A stretch of 64,000 nucleotides of DNA from Dechloromonas sp. Its GTDB lineage: Bacteria; Pseudomonadota; Gammaproteobacteria; Burkholderiales; Rhodocyclaceae. A program made the position numbers and the translations under genes. The notes under the pieces are model-generated. The model was not told the DNA's origin. It did no database searches and was given only the letters and a program-made list of their open reading frames with translations. Positions within the stretch are counted from its first letter, which is position 1. Each line of letters opens with the position of its first letter. This document shows positions 46,787 through 55,599 of the stretch, one piece after another. The DNA is taken from positions 62,001 through 126,000 of the forward strand of contig JAABQV010000003.1 in assembly GCA_011391255.1 (NCBI GenBank), written 5' to 3'.

Positions 46787-48066
46787 TAAATTGAAGCGGG
46801 GCAGTCGATGGTGATACAAGCACCGCCATCAGCATTGTTGCTGGCTGAAATACTGCCCTGATGCAGGCGCAAGATTTCACGGGAAATGGATAAACCCAGC
46901 CCGGTTCCGCCGGCGCCGGTGCGGGTTGCGGTCGACTGGGTAAAGCGCTCGAAAATACTCTCGAGTTCAGCCTCGGGAATACCGGGGCCACGATCGATTA
47001 CTTGCAGTCGGTAGCCACGAACAGGTTCTTGATGTGCGTTTTCAGTGCTTGAATAACTGCGTAGCAAAACGACGACCATCGTGTTGTGGGCGGTGAATTT
47101 GATAGCGTTAACCAGTACGTTGCTCAACATTTGATGCATTTTTCCGGTATCGCAACGAATGAATGCGGGTTCATCCGCCCGGTCAAAGCGCAGATCGATA
47201 TTGCGCGGGGTGGCATGGATGCGCATTTCGCCCAGAACATCGGCAACCAATCCGCCCAGATCGGCAGTCTCCAGCGTCAGTTCCATTTTTCCGGACTCAA
47301 GCTTGCTCAGATCCAGCAAATTATCAACCAGCGATGACAAGCGCTCGGTGCTTTCATTGATGCGTAAAAAATACTGTTCCAGTTTGCTCTTTTGACCATC
47401 GGCAGATTTTTTGATCCCCAGCCCGGAGTAGGCAAGGATGGCGTGCAAGGGCGTCCTGAATTCATGAGACATATTGGATAAAAATTCGCTCTTTGCCCAG
47501 TTGGCTTGTTCGGCCGCCTGTTTGGCGAGCAGCAGTTCCTGCGTGCGCTCCTCAACCATGTTTGAAAGATGGTCACGGTGCTGGCGCAGTTCCTCTGAGG
47601 CTTCCCGCTCGAATTCGAGCAATGCGGCGAGTACATCACTGGAGTAGCCGGTGCCGAGATAAGTCCCGTCACGGGCAACAATGAAGTTCTCGAGCAACAT
47701 TCTGGTTTTGCCTGAAACGAGCAGCAAGTTGGCGACTTCGCGAATCTCCGTCTCGGCTTCGACAACAACAATTTCCTCGTCCATCAGCTTGGTACAGCGC
47801 TTCTTGCCGTAGACCTCCCAGTGAAAATGGCCAGCCATGTGACCCATGAAGCGCTCACGATTAATCAGGCCGACAATTTTCTCGTCTTCAACGACAGGTA
47901 AGCACTGCAAGGATTTTTTCGCGTTGAAAATTTCGAATACTTCGGCATTTCGCGTAGCCGCGTCCACGCATGGCGCTTGATGACAGAGATCAGCAGCAAT
48001 CCGCTTGTCGCCACTTGATTCGCCGGGTTTCTTGTGATGCTCAGGATGTTTCACTTTACTGCTCAC
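46786..48066 (-). CDS. Histidine kinase with N-terminal CBS-like domain pair
   Basis: A 426-residue soluble kinase. Residues 25-150 look like two CBS repeats (SLQCLPVVEDEKIVGLINRERFM and ARDGTYLGTGYSSDVLAAL), suggesting adenine-nucleotide sensing. A coiled coil precedes HisKA with MSHEFRTPLHAILAYSGLG, and the HATPase has NAIKFTAHNTM, RGPGIPEAE and GGTGLGLSISREI. There is no receiver. It is translationally coupled to the HAD phosphatase and the Cys-rich gene. Confidence 0.88.
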   Translation of the reverse strand: MSSKVKHPEHHKKPGESSGDKRIAADLCHQAPCVDAATRNAEVFEIFNAKKSLQCLPVVEDEKIVGLINRERFMGHMAGHFHWEVYGKKRCTKLMDEEIVVVEAETEIREVANLLLVSGKTRMLLENFIVARDGTYLGTGYSSDVLAALLEFEREASEELRQHRDHLSNMVEERTQELLLAKQAAEQANWAKSEFLSNMSHEFRTPLHAILAYSGLGIKKSADGQKSKLEQYFLRINESTERLSSLVDNLLDLSKLESGKMELTLETADLGGLVADVLGEMRIHATPRNIDLRFDRADEPAFIRCDTGKMHQMLSNVLVNAIKFTAHNTMVVVLLRSYSSTENAHQEPVRGYRLQVIDRGPGIPEAELESIFERFTQSTATRTGAGGTGLGLSISREILRLHQGSISASNNADGGACITIDCPASI

Positions 48067-48228
48067 GTTCTACCTTGCTGATCACCGATTAGCTATTTTA
48101 TTAAAATGATGTGACGTTTTTCTTACAGGAAGCGGCTTTTACTTGTAGCAATTTCGGACTGCAATAAAACTGAAATCTTTTAACGCGACAATGAATCGCT
48201 TCGTTCAAATCACCCTTAGGAGAAATTC

Positions 48229-48486
48229 ATGCGTTCCATTCTGCTCACGATTGCTGCATCCTTGGTACTTACCGCCTGCGCCAGCCAGACCCCCGCCCCG
48301 GCCCCAGCTGCCGCAACTCCGGCGCCTGCCGCTGCCGCTGCAGCCCCGAAAGCACCGCAGTGCTACAACGGCGATGCCGGGATGTTTGTTGATGTTGGCA
48401 CCAAGGCAAGCATTTCCGGTGTTGCAGTGACCTGCGAAAAGACCGCCGATGGCAAGGCTGCTCAATGGATGGGCAAGAAGCACTAA
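48229..48486 (+). CDS. Small Ala/Pro-rich lipoprotein
   Basis: An 85-residue lipoprotein with signal LTIAASLVLTAC, cleaved before Cys near residue 17, and an Ala/Pro linker of about 25 residues. A compact C-terminal part follows with two cysteines (PQCYNGDAG and VTCEK) and ends QWMGKKH. AGGAGA precedes the ATG. A terminator follows immediately, so it is a single-gene unit. Function unknown. Confidence 0.8.
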   Translation: MRSILLTIAASLVLTACASQTPAPAPAAATPAPAAAAAAPKAPQCYNGDAGMFVDVGTKASISGVAVTCEKTADGKAAQWMGKKH

Positions 48487-48510
48487 GTTTCAGCTCGCTG
48501 TACGTAAAAA

Positions 48511-48534
48511 GCCGCCTTGAAGGCGGTTTTTTTT
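48511..48534 (+). terminator. Rho-independent terminator after lipoprotein gene
   Basis: CCGCC and GGCGG (extended by TT/AA) form a short stem around TTGAA, followed by eight T. It lies about 25 bases after the lipoprotein stop. Confidence 0.9.
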
Positions 48535-48592
48535 GGGTAAGAGAATAATCTGCCGATTTTCACCGTCGACCGCAACAATCGCTGAAGGGCGC

Positions 48593-48958
48593 TCAGGCAC
48601 TCAGTTTCTTGAAGGTTTCAAGAACCGCTGCGCCCTTGAACGGCTTGACGATCCAGCCCTTGATCCCGGCCGCCTTGCCGCGTTCCTTCATGCTCGGGCT
48701 GCTCTCGGTGGTCAGCATGATGACATTGACTGTTGAATTGCCCAGTTCGCCACGGATTTTTTCAACCATGGTCAGGCCATCCATATTCGGCATATTGACA
48801 TCGCTGACGATCAGCTTGATGCCAGGGTCGCCCTTCATTTTTGCCAGGCCATCCTTGCCGTCAATGGCGGTTGCCACGTCGAGGCCATTGCCTTTGAGAA
48901 AGTTGGCGACTTCGTCGCGCACCGTACTTGAGTCATCGACTACCAGAATTTTTGCCAT
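48593..48958 (-). CDS. CheY-like single-domain response regulator
   Basis: A 121-residue receiver. The acidic pair is in ILVVDDSSTVRD, the phospho-accepting Asp in LIVSDVNMPNMDG, and Thr and Lys in VIMLTTES and WIVKPF. It is the most downstream gene of the minus-strand cluster CheA-like, MCP-like, two CheX-type, CheY. It is the obvious phosphate acceptor for that kinase and the substrate for the CheX-type proteins. Confidence 0.93.
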   Translation of the reverse strand: MAKILVVDDSSTVRDEVANFLKGNGLDVATAIDGKDGLAKMKGDPGIKLIVSDVNMPNMDGLTMVEKIRGELGNSTVNVIMLTTESSPSMKERGKAAGIKGWIVKPFKGAAVLETFKKLSA

Positions 48959-48982
48959 GGTTAAAAGCCTTAAAAAAGCAAA

Positions 48983-49939
48983 TTAAAACAGTTCGAGTTC
49001 GCCTGAATCGACCAGCTCGCTGGCATCGTGGGCGATTTCCTTGAATTCTTCGGGTGTCCAGCAGAGGTTGAAAACAAAGCGCTGGTAGAGCTTGATGGTC
49101 TTGCCCGTGTTTTCGTCGGTCAGCGTGTAATAAAAGCAGAGTTGCGGGTTTTCGCTGCCGAAGGAGATGTACTTGTGCTTGTGATTGACGATCAGCGGTA
49201 CCTGAACCCGGCTCGCCAAGGCCGCACCGGCATCACCGATGTAGCGATTCTTGAAAGCACCCCAGATCAGGTTGGTGACTTCGCCGAGCAGGCTGTTTAC
49301 ATCGCGGAAATTAGCTGATTCTTGCTTGTTGCCGTAGGCGTCGAGAATGTCAAGAATCGGCTGCTCTTCGGTTTGCAGCATCATGTAGCCGCGACACCAG
49401 GCACTTTCAAGCGGGATCAAACTGAATACTTCACCGAAAATCACCTTGTCGTGAACGATATAGGGCGTCGCCCAGGTGGTCGTCATGTGCTTGAACTGGC
49501 TGGCGAGGACGTCCTCGGTGATTTCTGAAATGCCACGCACCAGCTCATTGGGATAAACCTGGCTGAAAATGTACTCTTCAATGATCCGGCTCAGGGCCGA
49601 CATGTCATCCGTTGTGTAGGCGCCACAAAAGACCTGGCGGCGGATCTCGGAAAGATCATCAAGGGTTGCGGCATCGTCGCGGCGCAGAATGATCGGCAGT
49701 TCCGGGCGCAGGGTGTGAATCCGCGTCGCAATTTCGGTATTCTCTTCCGGCGAGGCGCCGTAGCTGGCTGAAAAAAGGATGGCGCCGAGGTCAATGTTCG
49801 AGCGCAGGACGGACATCAGACGATTCTTTTGCACCTTGAGTCCGACCAGATTGTTCTCGTCGCAGAACTTTTTAATGGTGATGACGTGTTCGGGGCTGCT
49901 GTCGAGCACCAATACCTTGCTGATAAGTTGGTCTGTCAT
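48983..49939 (-). CDS. Pseudo-receiver plus CheX-like phosphatase domain, ends GELELF
   Basis: A 318-residue protein. The N-terminal 125 residues look like a receiver (KVLVLDSSPEHVITI), but the expected phospho-Asp position reads ILFSASYG, so phosphorylation there is unlikely. The C-terminal part is CheX-like, with LLGEVTNLIWGAFK giving the E-x-x-N pattern that attacks CheY-P. The last residues are DSGELELF, the same peptide that ends the neighbouring protein at 49977. Function as a CheY-P phosphatase or adaptor is inferred. Confidence 0.75.
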   Translation of the reverse strand: MTDQLISKVLVLDSSPEHVITIKKFCDENNLVGLKVQKNRLMSVLRSNIDLGAILFSASYGASPEENTEIATRIHTLRPELPIILRRDDAATLDDLSEIRRQVFCGAYTTDDMSALSRIIEEYIFSQVYPNELVRGISEITEDVLASQFKHMTTTWATPYIVHDKVIFGEVFSLIPLESAWCRGYMMLQTEEQPILDILDAYGNKQESANFRDVNSLLGEVTNLIWGAFKNRYIGDAGAALASRVQVPLIVNHKHKYISFGSENPQLCFYYTLTDENTGKTIKLYQRFVFNLCWTPEEFKEIAHDASELVDSGELELF

Positions 49940-49976
49940 GGGGTTTCCGTTAGGGATTCAGTGGGCAGAAAGGGAT

Positions 49977-50516
49977 TTAGAACAACTCTAATTCGCCGAA
50001 TTCTTCTTCAACCTGATGCGGATCAATACGAAAGTCCAGCGGCCTGTAGGCGCACAGGCAGAGGGTGGCGTGCAGTGAGATGTCAGCATTGATGCCGATC
50101 CGGTGATGCGATACATACCCCGGTTTCAATTCGCTGATGAAAGGGGCGCTTTTGCTTTCCAGCTTATAGGGTGTCGACATCCCCAGATGCAAAAAATGGT
50201 GGCCAAGATCACGGTTCATGGCGCCCACGCAGAGATTTCCGTGTTCGTTAAAAACCTCATGAAACTGCCGCTCGGAATCGGGTTTGACGAAATAGGCGGC
50301 GGTTGCCTTGTCAGGGTCGACATGAAAAATGGTCAGCAGGCGAAACAGGTAGGATGAAATGGTCAGCACGACAATATCCTTGCCGGGCAATTCACCGGGC
50401 CGCATATCGCTGAGTTGAGAGACTTCGATTCGATCTTCCGGGTTGACCGTGAGATGGGTTTTGGCCGCCCTGGTAAAAATGCTATTGACGGCATGCTTGG
50501 CTTGTTCGCTGATCAT
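49977..50516 (-). CDS. CheX-like protein ending in GELELF
   Basis: A 179-residue protein. NEHGNLCVGAMNRDLG contains E-x-x-N in a context like CheC/CheX helix alpha-1, and the two-part layout with YVSHHRIGINADISLHATLCL fits a CheX-like fold. The C-terminus EEEFGELELF repeats the GELELF ending of the 318-residue neighbour. It lies four bases downstream of the MCP-like gene. The sequence is divergent, so the family call is tentative. Confidence 0.6.
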   Translation of the reverse strand: MISEQAKHAVNSIFTRAAKTHLTVNPEDRIEVSQLSDMRPGELPGKDIVVLTISSYLFRLLTIFHVDPDKATAAYFVKPDSERQFHEVFNEHGNLCVGAMNRDLGHHFLHLGMSTPYKLESKSAPFISELKPGYVSHHRIGINADISLHATLCLCAYRPLDFRIDPHQVEEEFGELELF

Positions 50517-50519
50517 GGC

Positions 50520-51296
50520 CTATTCCTGCGCGAGTTGGGATTTCAGTTGATTGATCATTGCCTCGATGCTGCAAATGGCCGCTGTGATCATCTTGCCGCT
50601 GGCCTGAATTTCCTGAAAGGTCGCGGTGGTGGTCAGGTCATTCTTGTGCAGGCTCTTGCTATAACTGTTCGATAGCACCTGTGAGCGGTGTGCCAGTACG
50701 CGCACCTCGTCAGCGACGACGGCGAAGCCGCGCCCCGAGTCGCCGGCGCGCGCTGCTTCAATCGCCGCGTTCAGTGACAGCAGGTCAACGTGCTTGACGA
50801 TGGAGGAGAACTCCTTGTTCTTCTCGTGCATGTCCTGATTTTGTAGCATCAGCGAGTTCATTTCTTCATGCCAATGCTCGAAGGTCACCGAGATACTTCT
50901 TAGCTGCGTGGCCTCCACGCTGAGGCGCTCGATGCGCTCGGTAATGTCGCTGCGAAACTGGATATCCGACTGTTGGCGATCAACGGCGATCTGGCGCTCA
51001 GTGCTGGTTGTCATCTCGGCAGCGGCCTGCTGCGCTTCCAGCGCTTGCTGGAATGACAGATTTTCGGCCTCAAGCTGGCCGAGGCGGGCTTCAAGCCCTG
51101 ATTTATGGATTGTTGCGGTCGTCAGCTCGAATGCCAGAAAATTATTTTTTTCCAGCAACCCGTTTTGCGCCTCGTGATGGTTTGCCGTCACAGCGGCTAG
51201 CCGCTGTTTGTGCTTGGCACCAGCTCGGGTACTGGAAAAGAGCCAGGAGGCAATCCCGACAACGGGCAGGGCGATCAGGGTGTATTCAGGTAACAC
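50520..51296 (-). CDS. Short MCP-like signalling protein
   Basis: The GTG at 51296 follows the kinase stop directly and AAGG lies seven bases upstream, giving 258 residues; the ORF-track start lies inside the kinase gene. One N-terminal TM helix ([16 protein letters not shown]) precedes a long coiled coil and a shortened MCP hairpin with [30 protein letters not shown]. There is no periplasmic sensor, HAMP domain or obvious methylation region. It probably links the kinase to a partner. Confidence 0.85.
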   Translation of the reverse strand: MLPEYTLIALPVVGIASWLFSSTRAGAKHKQRLAAVTANHHEAQNGLLEKNNFLAFELTTATIHKSGLEARLGQLEAENLSFQQALEAQQAAAEMTTSTERQIAVDRQQSDIQFRSDITERIERLSVEATQLRSISVTFEHWHEEMNSLMLQNQDMHEKNKEFSSIVKHVDLLSLNAAIEAARAGDSGRGFAVVADEVRVLAHRSQVLSNSYSKSLHKNDLTTTATFQEIQASGKMITAAICSIEAMINQLKSQLAQE

Positions 51297-51297
51297 T

Positions 51298-54147
51298 TCA
51301 GGCCTTGGCGAGTTGGCTGAGTGGAAGTGCCGGCAGTAGTTTCCCGCTCTTGTCCGGCGCAACTTCAGAGTAGGCACCGCTGGCTACCGATTTCCCCGGG
51401 CTCTCCGGTTGGCTGAGTACTGCAAACTTGGCCGGCAGGCAAATGATCGTTTCGAACTGACGGAAATCGGCGCCGACGTTGCTGTCCGTCAGTTCCAAAC
51501 GGATTCCACCGCCCTCACGCTTGACGAAACTTTGCACCGCATCCATACCGACGCCGCGTCCGGAGACTTCAGTCACCGCACTGGCCGTTGAAAAGCCGGC
51601 GGCAAAGATCAAACCGGCGACAGCTTCATCACCCATCGACTCTCTCTCACCAAGCAAGCCACGGGCAATCGCTTTCTGGCGAATATGACCGAGGGCGAGA
51701 CCTTTGCCGTCGTCCTTCAGGCGGAACTCCAACCAGTTTTTATTAAGCGCCAACTCGAGCTGAATCGTTCCAGCGGCTGACTTGCCTTGAGCGATACGCA
51801 CCGCCGCTGCTTCAATGCCATGATCCATCGCATTGCGATAGAGGTGCATGAAGACATTACGCAAGAGGTCAGTTATCTGGTTGCGGATTTGAATTCCGTG
51901 GTCGATCACCGGTAAGTTCGGTGCTTCCTTGCCAAGTTCTTTGGCGAGTGCCGGCAGGGAGTCATAGACGCCGTCAAGAATTTCCTGTGCCGGCTCGGTG
52001 CCAATCAGGCTCAGTTGGGTTTCAAGTATTTCCAGCGTTGAGATGAGCACTTCAGGGTGACAGGCCTTGAAATCAAAGTGAGCAAGGTTGGCCTGCATGC
52101 GCTCAAGGTGGGTGCGTTCAATCATCACGTATTTCTCGGCGCTGCCACGTCGTCCCGGGCCTTTGCGACCGAGTTTGTGCTCATTGATCGCGGCGTATTC
52201 TTCAATGCTGTGGGCAACGCCTTCAAGTTGGGCGAGCAGGGCAGCTTGATCAAAAACCGCCGCACTGTGCTTGCGCAACTCGTCGTAGGCCTGTTCGGCT
52301 TCATGGACGATATTAGTCAGGTGCAGCAAGCCGTAGGTGCGCGCGTTGCCCTTGATCGTGTGCATGTTGCGGAAAAGCTGGGTAATCAGTTCCGCGTCCT
52401 TGTCACTGGCCGCTTTGAGCAGGGCTTCGTTGTCGGCGACAAACTGGCGCGAGCTGGAGACAAAATCGGCAAATTTTTCCTGGTTGACCTTGAGAATCTG
52501 CCCGATCAGTTCGAGTTCGCGCTTCTGGTGAGCCGCTTCGATTTCAAGTTGGCGCAGTTCGGTGATGTCGCGCACACAAACCATTATTTTTTCGACGTCA
52601 CCAGAAGCATCACAGATCGGCGCCCAAGTCAGGTCGAGACATTTGACCCGGCCATCAGCCATCGGCTTGGTAAATTCACCAATCAGCAGATGGGAGTTCA
52701 TCTCGTAATTCATTACGTCTTCGCCGATACAGGCGGCGAGGGTTGCTTCGATCTGCGACAGGGCGTCGGTTCCGATGCTACTGTTGTTGAAAATCAAGGC
52801 CAGTGCCGGCTTGCCGGAGAGTTCTTCCTGCTCGAAGATTTTTTCGAGAAATGACGAATACTCGGGGTGGATCGTCCCGCTGCCATCCACCGTCAGGATG
52901 CCTTGTGGCAGGTTTTGCAACATCGCATGGATATCGTTGGTTTTTTCGTACAACTGCGTCGTACGCTCGGCAAGGTTCTCGACCATCAGGTTGAATTGCT
53001 TGCCGACTTCGCCGATTTCGTCGCGCGAGGAAACATCAACACGCGCACTGAGGTCACCCGATGCCATGATTGCGACCGCATCGGACAGGCCGTTCAAGCC
53101 CCGCATGATCGAAATGTAGGCGGCGACAAAGCTGGCCAGCAAGACGATCAACAAGCCAAAAATCGCGGCAAAAATTGCGTTACGCTGGTTCTGTAAGGCG
53201 ACCAGGCGCTCGCTAAGCAAGGTGTCGGTATCGTTGAAGACAACAGCCGTCACAGCCAAGGTTTCTTTGAATGCGGTATCGGTGATTTCAAGAAACTCTA
53301 GCGGCGTCAAGCTATAGTCCGCTGTCTCAAGCATCTTGGTGGTCACCATTTCCTGAATTTTCAGGTAGGCGGTGTTCAGACGGCTACCCGAGTCATCCAG
53401 CGTGCCTTTGAAACGGGGATTGTCGCGAATCACCTTGTCGAGAACGCTCATGCTCCACTGCACCAGGACATTGAAATTGCCACGGAGCAGGGTCAGTTCG
53501 AGTCGGGCTCTGTTTTTGATCCGCTGACTAACGAGAACCGAGCTGCCGATGCTGGCCGTTTTGCCGGTGGTGTCGATCAGTTCTGGAATTTGGGCGGTCA
53601 GAATGTCGATCAGGCGACTGCTGGCAGTATCGCCGTCGACCAGCAAACCCGCATCTTCATTGAGATTGTCTAGTTCGTTCCTAATATCACTGGTGATTTT
53701 TCCCTGTAACTCACCAAGTTCATCGCCTTGGGATAACTCACCGATCTGTTTGATATCTGCTTTCAAACTATCGAGCCAAGCCGGGTTGGCGGTCAGCTTG
53801 CCGCCCAAGTGGCTATGCTGTGCCACCTCCGCCTGCAATTTACCCAGCGCCGCCTGAGTGTCGGCATCGCTGCTCTTAACCAGGGCTTGGAGGCTCTCGT
53901 CGCCATCACGAAAGGCCCGGCTGGCGGCCAGATATTGATGCAGGCTGGACATCAGGGTGAGGGTGGGAATCTGTACTGAAAGCGCTTCGCGCTCCTTCTG
54001 CAGTTTGGCAACCTGCTGATTGATCCCATTCAGAATCAAACCAAGAGCGATAAGCAAGGGCAGGCCAAAAACTATGGCGGTAACTCGTAGCTTGTTGCGA
54101 AACGATAGCTTGCCAACAAGTTCAATGGCAGGTTCAAGAATCTTCAT
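51298..54147 (-). CDS. Membrane CheA-like histidine kinase (HAMP-PAS-HPt-HATPase) lacking CheW domain
   Basis: The start is taken at ATG 54147 (949 residues); the ORF-track TTG 54177 is weaker. Two TM segments near 20-40 and 325-350 flank a large periplasmic sensor. HAMP follows, then PAS (about 405-530), an HPt domain with [16 protein letters not shown] (phospho-His), and a CheA-type HATPase with [21 protein letters not shown] and [13 protein letters not shown]. After the ATPase only about 45 unstructured residues remain, so the CheA regulatory CheW-like domain is absent. It heads the five-gene cluster. Confidence 0.9.
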   Translation of the reverse strand: MKILEPAIELVGKLSFRNKLRVTAIVFGLPLLIALGLILNGINQQVAKLQKEREALSVQIPTLTLMSSLHQYLAASRAFRDGDESLQALVKSSDADTQAALGKLQAEVAQHSHLGGKLTANPAWLDSLKADIKQIGELSQGDELGELQGKITSDIRNELDNLNEDAGLLVDGDTASSRLIDILTAQIPELIDTTGKTASIGSSVLVSQRIKNRARLELTLLRGNFNVLVQWSMSVLDKVIRDNPRFKGTLDDSGSRLNTAYLKIQEMVTTKMLETADYSLTPLEFLEITDTAFKETLAVTAVVFNDTDTLLSERLVALQNQRNAIFAAIFGLLIVLLASFVAAYISIMRGLNGLSDAVAIMASGDLSARVDVSSRDEIGEVGKQFNLMVENLAERTTQLYEKTNDIHAMLQNLPQGILTVDGSGTIHPEYSSFLEKIFEQEELSGKPALALIFNNSSIGTDALSQIEATLAACIGEDVMNYEMNSHLLIGEFTKPMADGRVKCLDLTWAPICDASGDVEKIMVCVRDITELRQLEIEAAHQKRELELIGQILKVNQEKFADFVSSSRQFVADNEALLKAASDKDAELITQLFRNMHTIKGNARTYGLLHLTNIVHEAEQAYDELRKHSAAVFDQAALLAQLEGVAHSIEEYAAINEHKLGRKGPGRRGSAEKYVMIERTHLERMQANLAHFDFKACHPEVLISTLEILETQLSLIGTEPAQEILDGVYDSLPALAKELGKEAPNLPVIDHGIQIRNQITDLLRNVFMHLYRNAMDHGIEAAAVRIAQGKSAAGTIQLELALNKNWLEFRLKDDGKGLALGHIRQKAIARGLLGERESMGDEAVAGLIFAAGFSTASAVTEVSGRGVGMDAVQSFVKREGGGIRLELTDSNVGADFRQFETIICLPAKFAVLSQPESPGKSVASGAYSEVAPDKSGKLLPALPLSQLAKA

Positions 54148-54297
54148 GGTGATTGAATCCGGTATTTCAAAGAACAATCAAGATAGTTCTCAACTGTTTC
54201 ACTCCAATGAAGCTATCGTTTCAGTTTAGATATGCGTTCAAGCTTGAAAAGCGGGCGACAGCGGCTGGCTGCCTGTGCTTCTCACTAAATTGAGGGC

Positions 54298-54320
54298 AAA
54301 AAAAACCGGGTTTCCCCGGC
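54298..54320 (-). terminator. Rho-independent terminator for the 56-residue gene
   Basis: On the minus strand CCGGG-GAAA-CCCGG is followed by eight T. It lies about 30 bases after the stop of the small gene at 54347-54517. Confidence 0.88.
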
Positions 54321-54346
54321 TTTAAGCTGACTTACTGCTTGATTTA

Positions 54347-54517
54347 TTAGCGTGACACCAAGGGTAGGGGGCGCAGATCAGAGGCACACAATCCAGCCAA
54401 TTCACCGACGACCCGGTTAATTTTTTCACCGAGCAGCCACCAGCCGCCGGCATAAGGTTTAACACTGATGCCATGCTCTGCACACAGTTCCAAAGCTTCT
54501 TGTCTCAGTTGTTCCAT
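54347..54517 (-). CDS. 56-residue protein of unknown function
   Basis: This frame is too short for the ORF track. It starts at ATG 54517 with GAGGAG about ten bases upstream and reads MEQLRQEALELCAEHGISVK, then PYAGGWWLLGEKINRVVGEL, ending in PLPLVSR before TAA. A strong terminator follows. RBS, start, stop and terminator together make it a convincing gene. The sequence has a WW pair and two cysteines but no family I recognise. Confidence 0.72.
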   Translation of the reverse strand: MEQLRQEALELCAEHGISVKPYAGGWWLLGEKINRVVGELAGLCASDLRPLPLVSR

Positions 54518-54588
54518 TGTTTATTTACTCCTCAATCAAGTTGCGCTTTCTGCGCCATCATCAACCCGCCACGTGGCGAACTGACCTT

Positions 54589-54656
54589 GCAGTTGGAGCG
54601 TCCAAACCCTCCATCTGCCTGTCGGCAGCGCACCAAATGAGCTAACCGACCGCTGC
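54589..54656 (-). other. Degenerate tRNA-like sequence
   Basis: The minus strand contains a D-arm-like GGTTAGCTCATTTGGT, an anticodon-arm-like CTGCC-GACA-GGCAG with a loop of only four bases, and a T-arm-like TGGAG...CTCCA with an enlarged loop. The ends GCAG and CTGC pair for four bases. No seven-base anticodon loop exists, so it is not a functional tRNA as read. It may be a tRNA remnant or a structured leader of the small gene downstream. Confidence 0.35.
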
Positions 54657-54686
54657 ATTATTCCCGCTGCTTATTGCAGGATTATT

Positions 54687-55553
54687 TCAGATCGGCATCT
54701 TCATCAATGCTTCACCCATGGCAATTTGTGTACCTTCAAAAATATCGGGGCTCAAACGAAAACCCTTGGGGGCAAAGACAATAATCGTCGAGCCGTGCTG
54801 GAACCAGCCCATTTCTTCGCCCTTTTTGAAGCTGGCAGAGCAGGGAAGGCGATTCGGGCCGCGATAGCGGATGTGCAGCAGCACATCGATGAAATGCAGG
54901 CGAATACTGGCGACCAATATCGCCGCCACCGGCACCAGCAGGATACGCTGACCGCCACTGAGTGTGGTTTCGATCAGCGCGCGCTCGTTTTTACAGAATA
55001 ATTTTTCGACTCGCTTGAGGGCAATCGGGTTGACGTTCCAAGTATCTCCGGAAATGTAATTGACTTCACTGACCGAGCAGTCGGCCGGGGCGTGGAAACG
55101 GTGGTACATGCTGGAGGTCAGGCGCAAGGTGACGTAAGTACCATCACGGTAGTGCTCAACCAGCGCCGGGTCGCCAAAAAGATCAAGCAGAGTGTAGGGA
55201 AAGCCTTTGGCCTGAAATACCTCGATACCGGCGATTGCCCCGCAGGCACCAACGATGCCGTCAGAAGGGCTGCTCAGCACATTGGGGTCGGCGTTGATCG
55301 GTCGGGCGCCTTCCTTAAGTTGGCGGGTAAAGCAATCGTGCAGGCTGCGGAATTCAGTTTTGCGCGCATCCGAGAGATCGAGATCGGCAAAGAGTTTCCA
55401 GGTGGCAATCGACAGGTCACGAATCAGCGGCTGTTCGATCTGGCTGAACCAGCCCATGAAACGGGTCAGCAACTGGCGCGGCACGCGGTTGGTGAGGAGA
55501 AAATTGAGGTCTTCCTGAAGGACTATGCGGGAGATTAGTTTTTTTATCGTCAT
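54687..55553 (-). CDS. psd: Phosphatidylserine decarboxylase proenzyme
   Basis: Psd makes phosphatidylethanolamine at the inner membrane. The 288-residue proenzyme self-cleaves before Ser in WFQHGSTIIVFAP near residue 255 to form the pyruvoyl group; E. coli has LGST at this place. LSSPSDGIVGACG and SSMYHRFHAPADCSVSEVNY with the catalytic-type His are clear. It is divergent from the aminotransferase gene by 46 bases. Confidence 0.94.
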   Translation of the reverse strand: MTIKKLISRIVLQEDLNFLLTNRVPRQLLTRFMGWFSQIEQPLIRDLSIATWKLFADLDLSDARKTEFRSLHDCFTRQLKEGARPINADPNVLSSPSDGIVGACGAIAGIEVFQAKGFPYTLLDLFGDPALVEHYRDGTYVTLRLTSSMYHRFHAPADCSVSEVNYISGDTWNVNPIALKRVEKLFCKNERALIETTLSGGQRILLVPVAAILVASIRLHFIDVLLHIRYRGPNRLPCSASFKKGEEMGWFQHGSTIIVFAPKGFRLSPDIFEGTQIAMGEALMKMPI

Positions 55554-55599
55554 GGTTTTGTAATAAGGCTTGGGTAGAAGGGAGGCTAAGGAGAACTCA

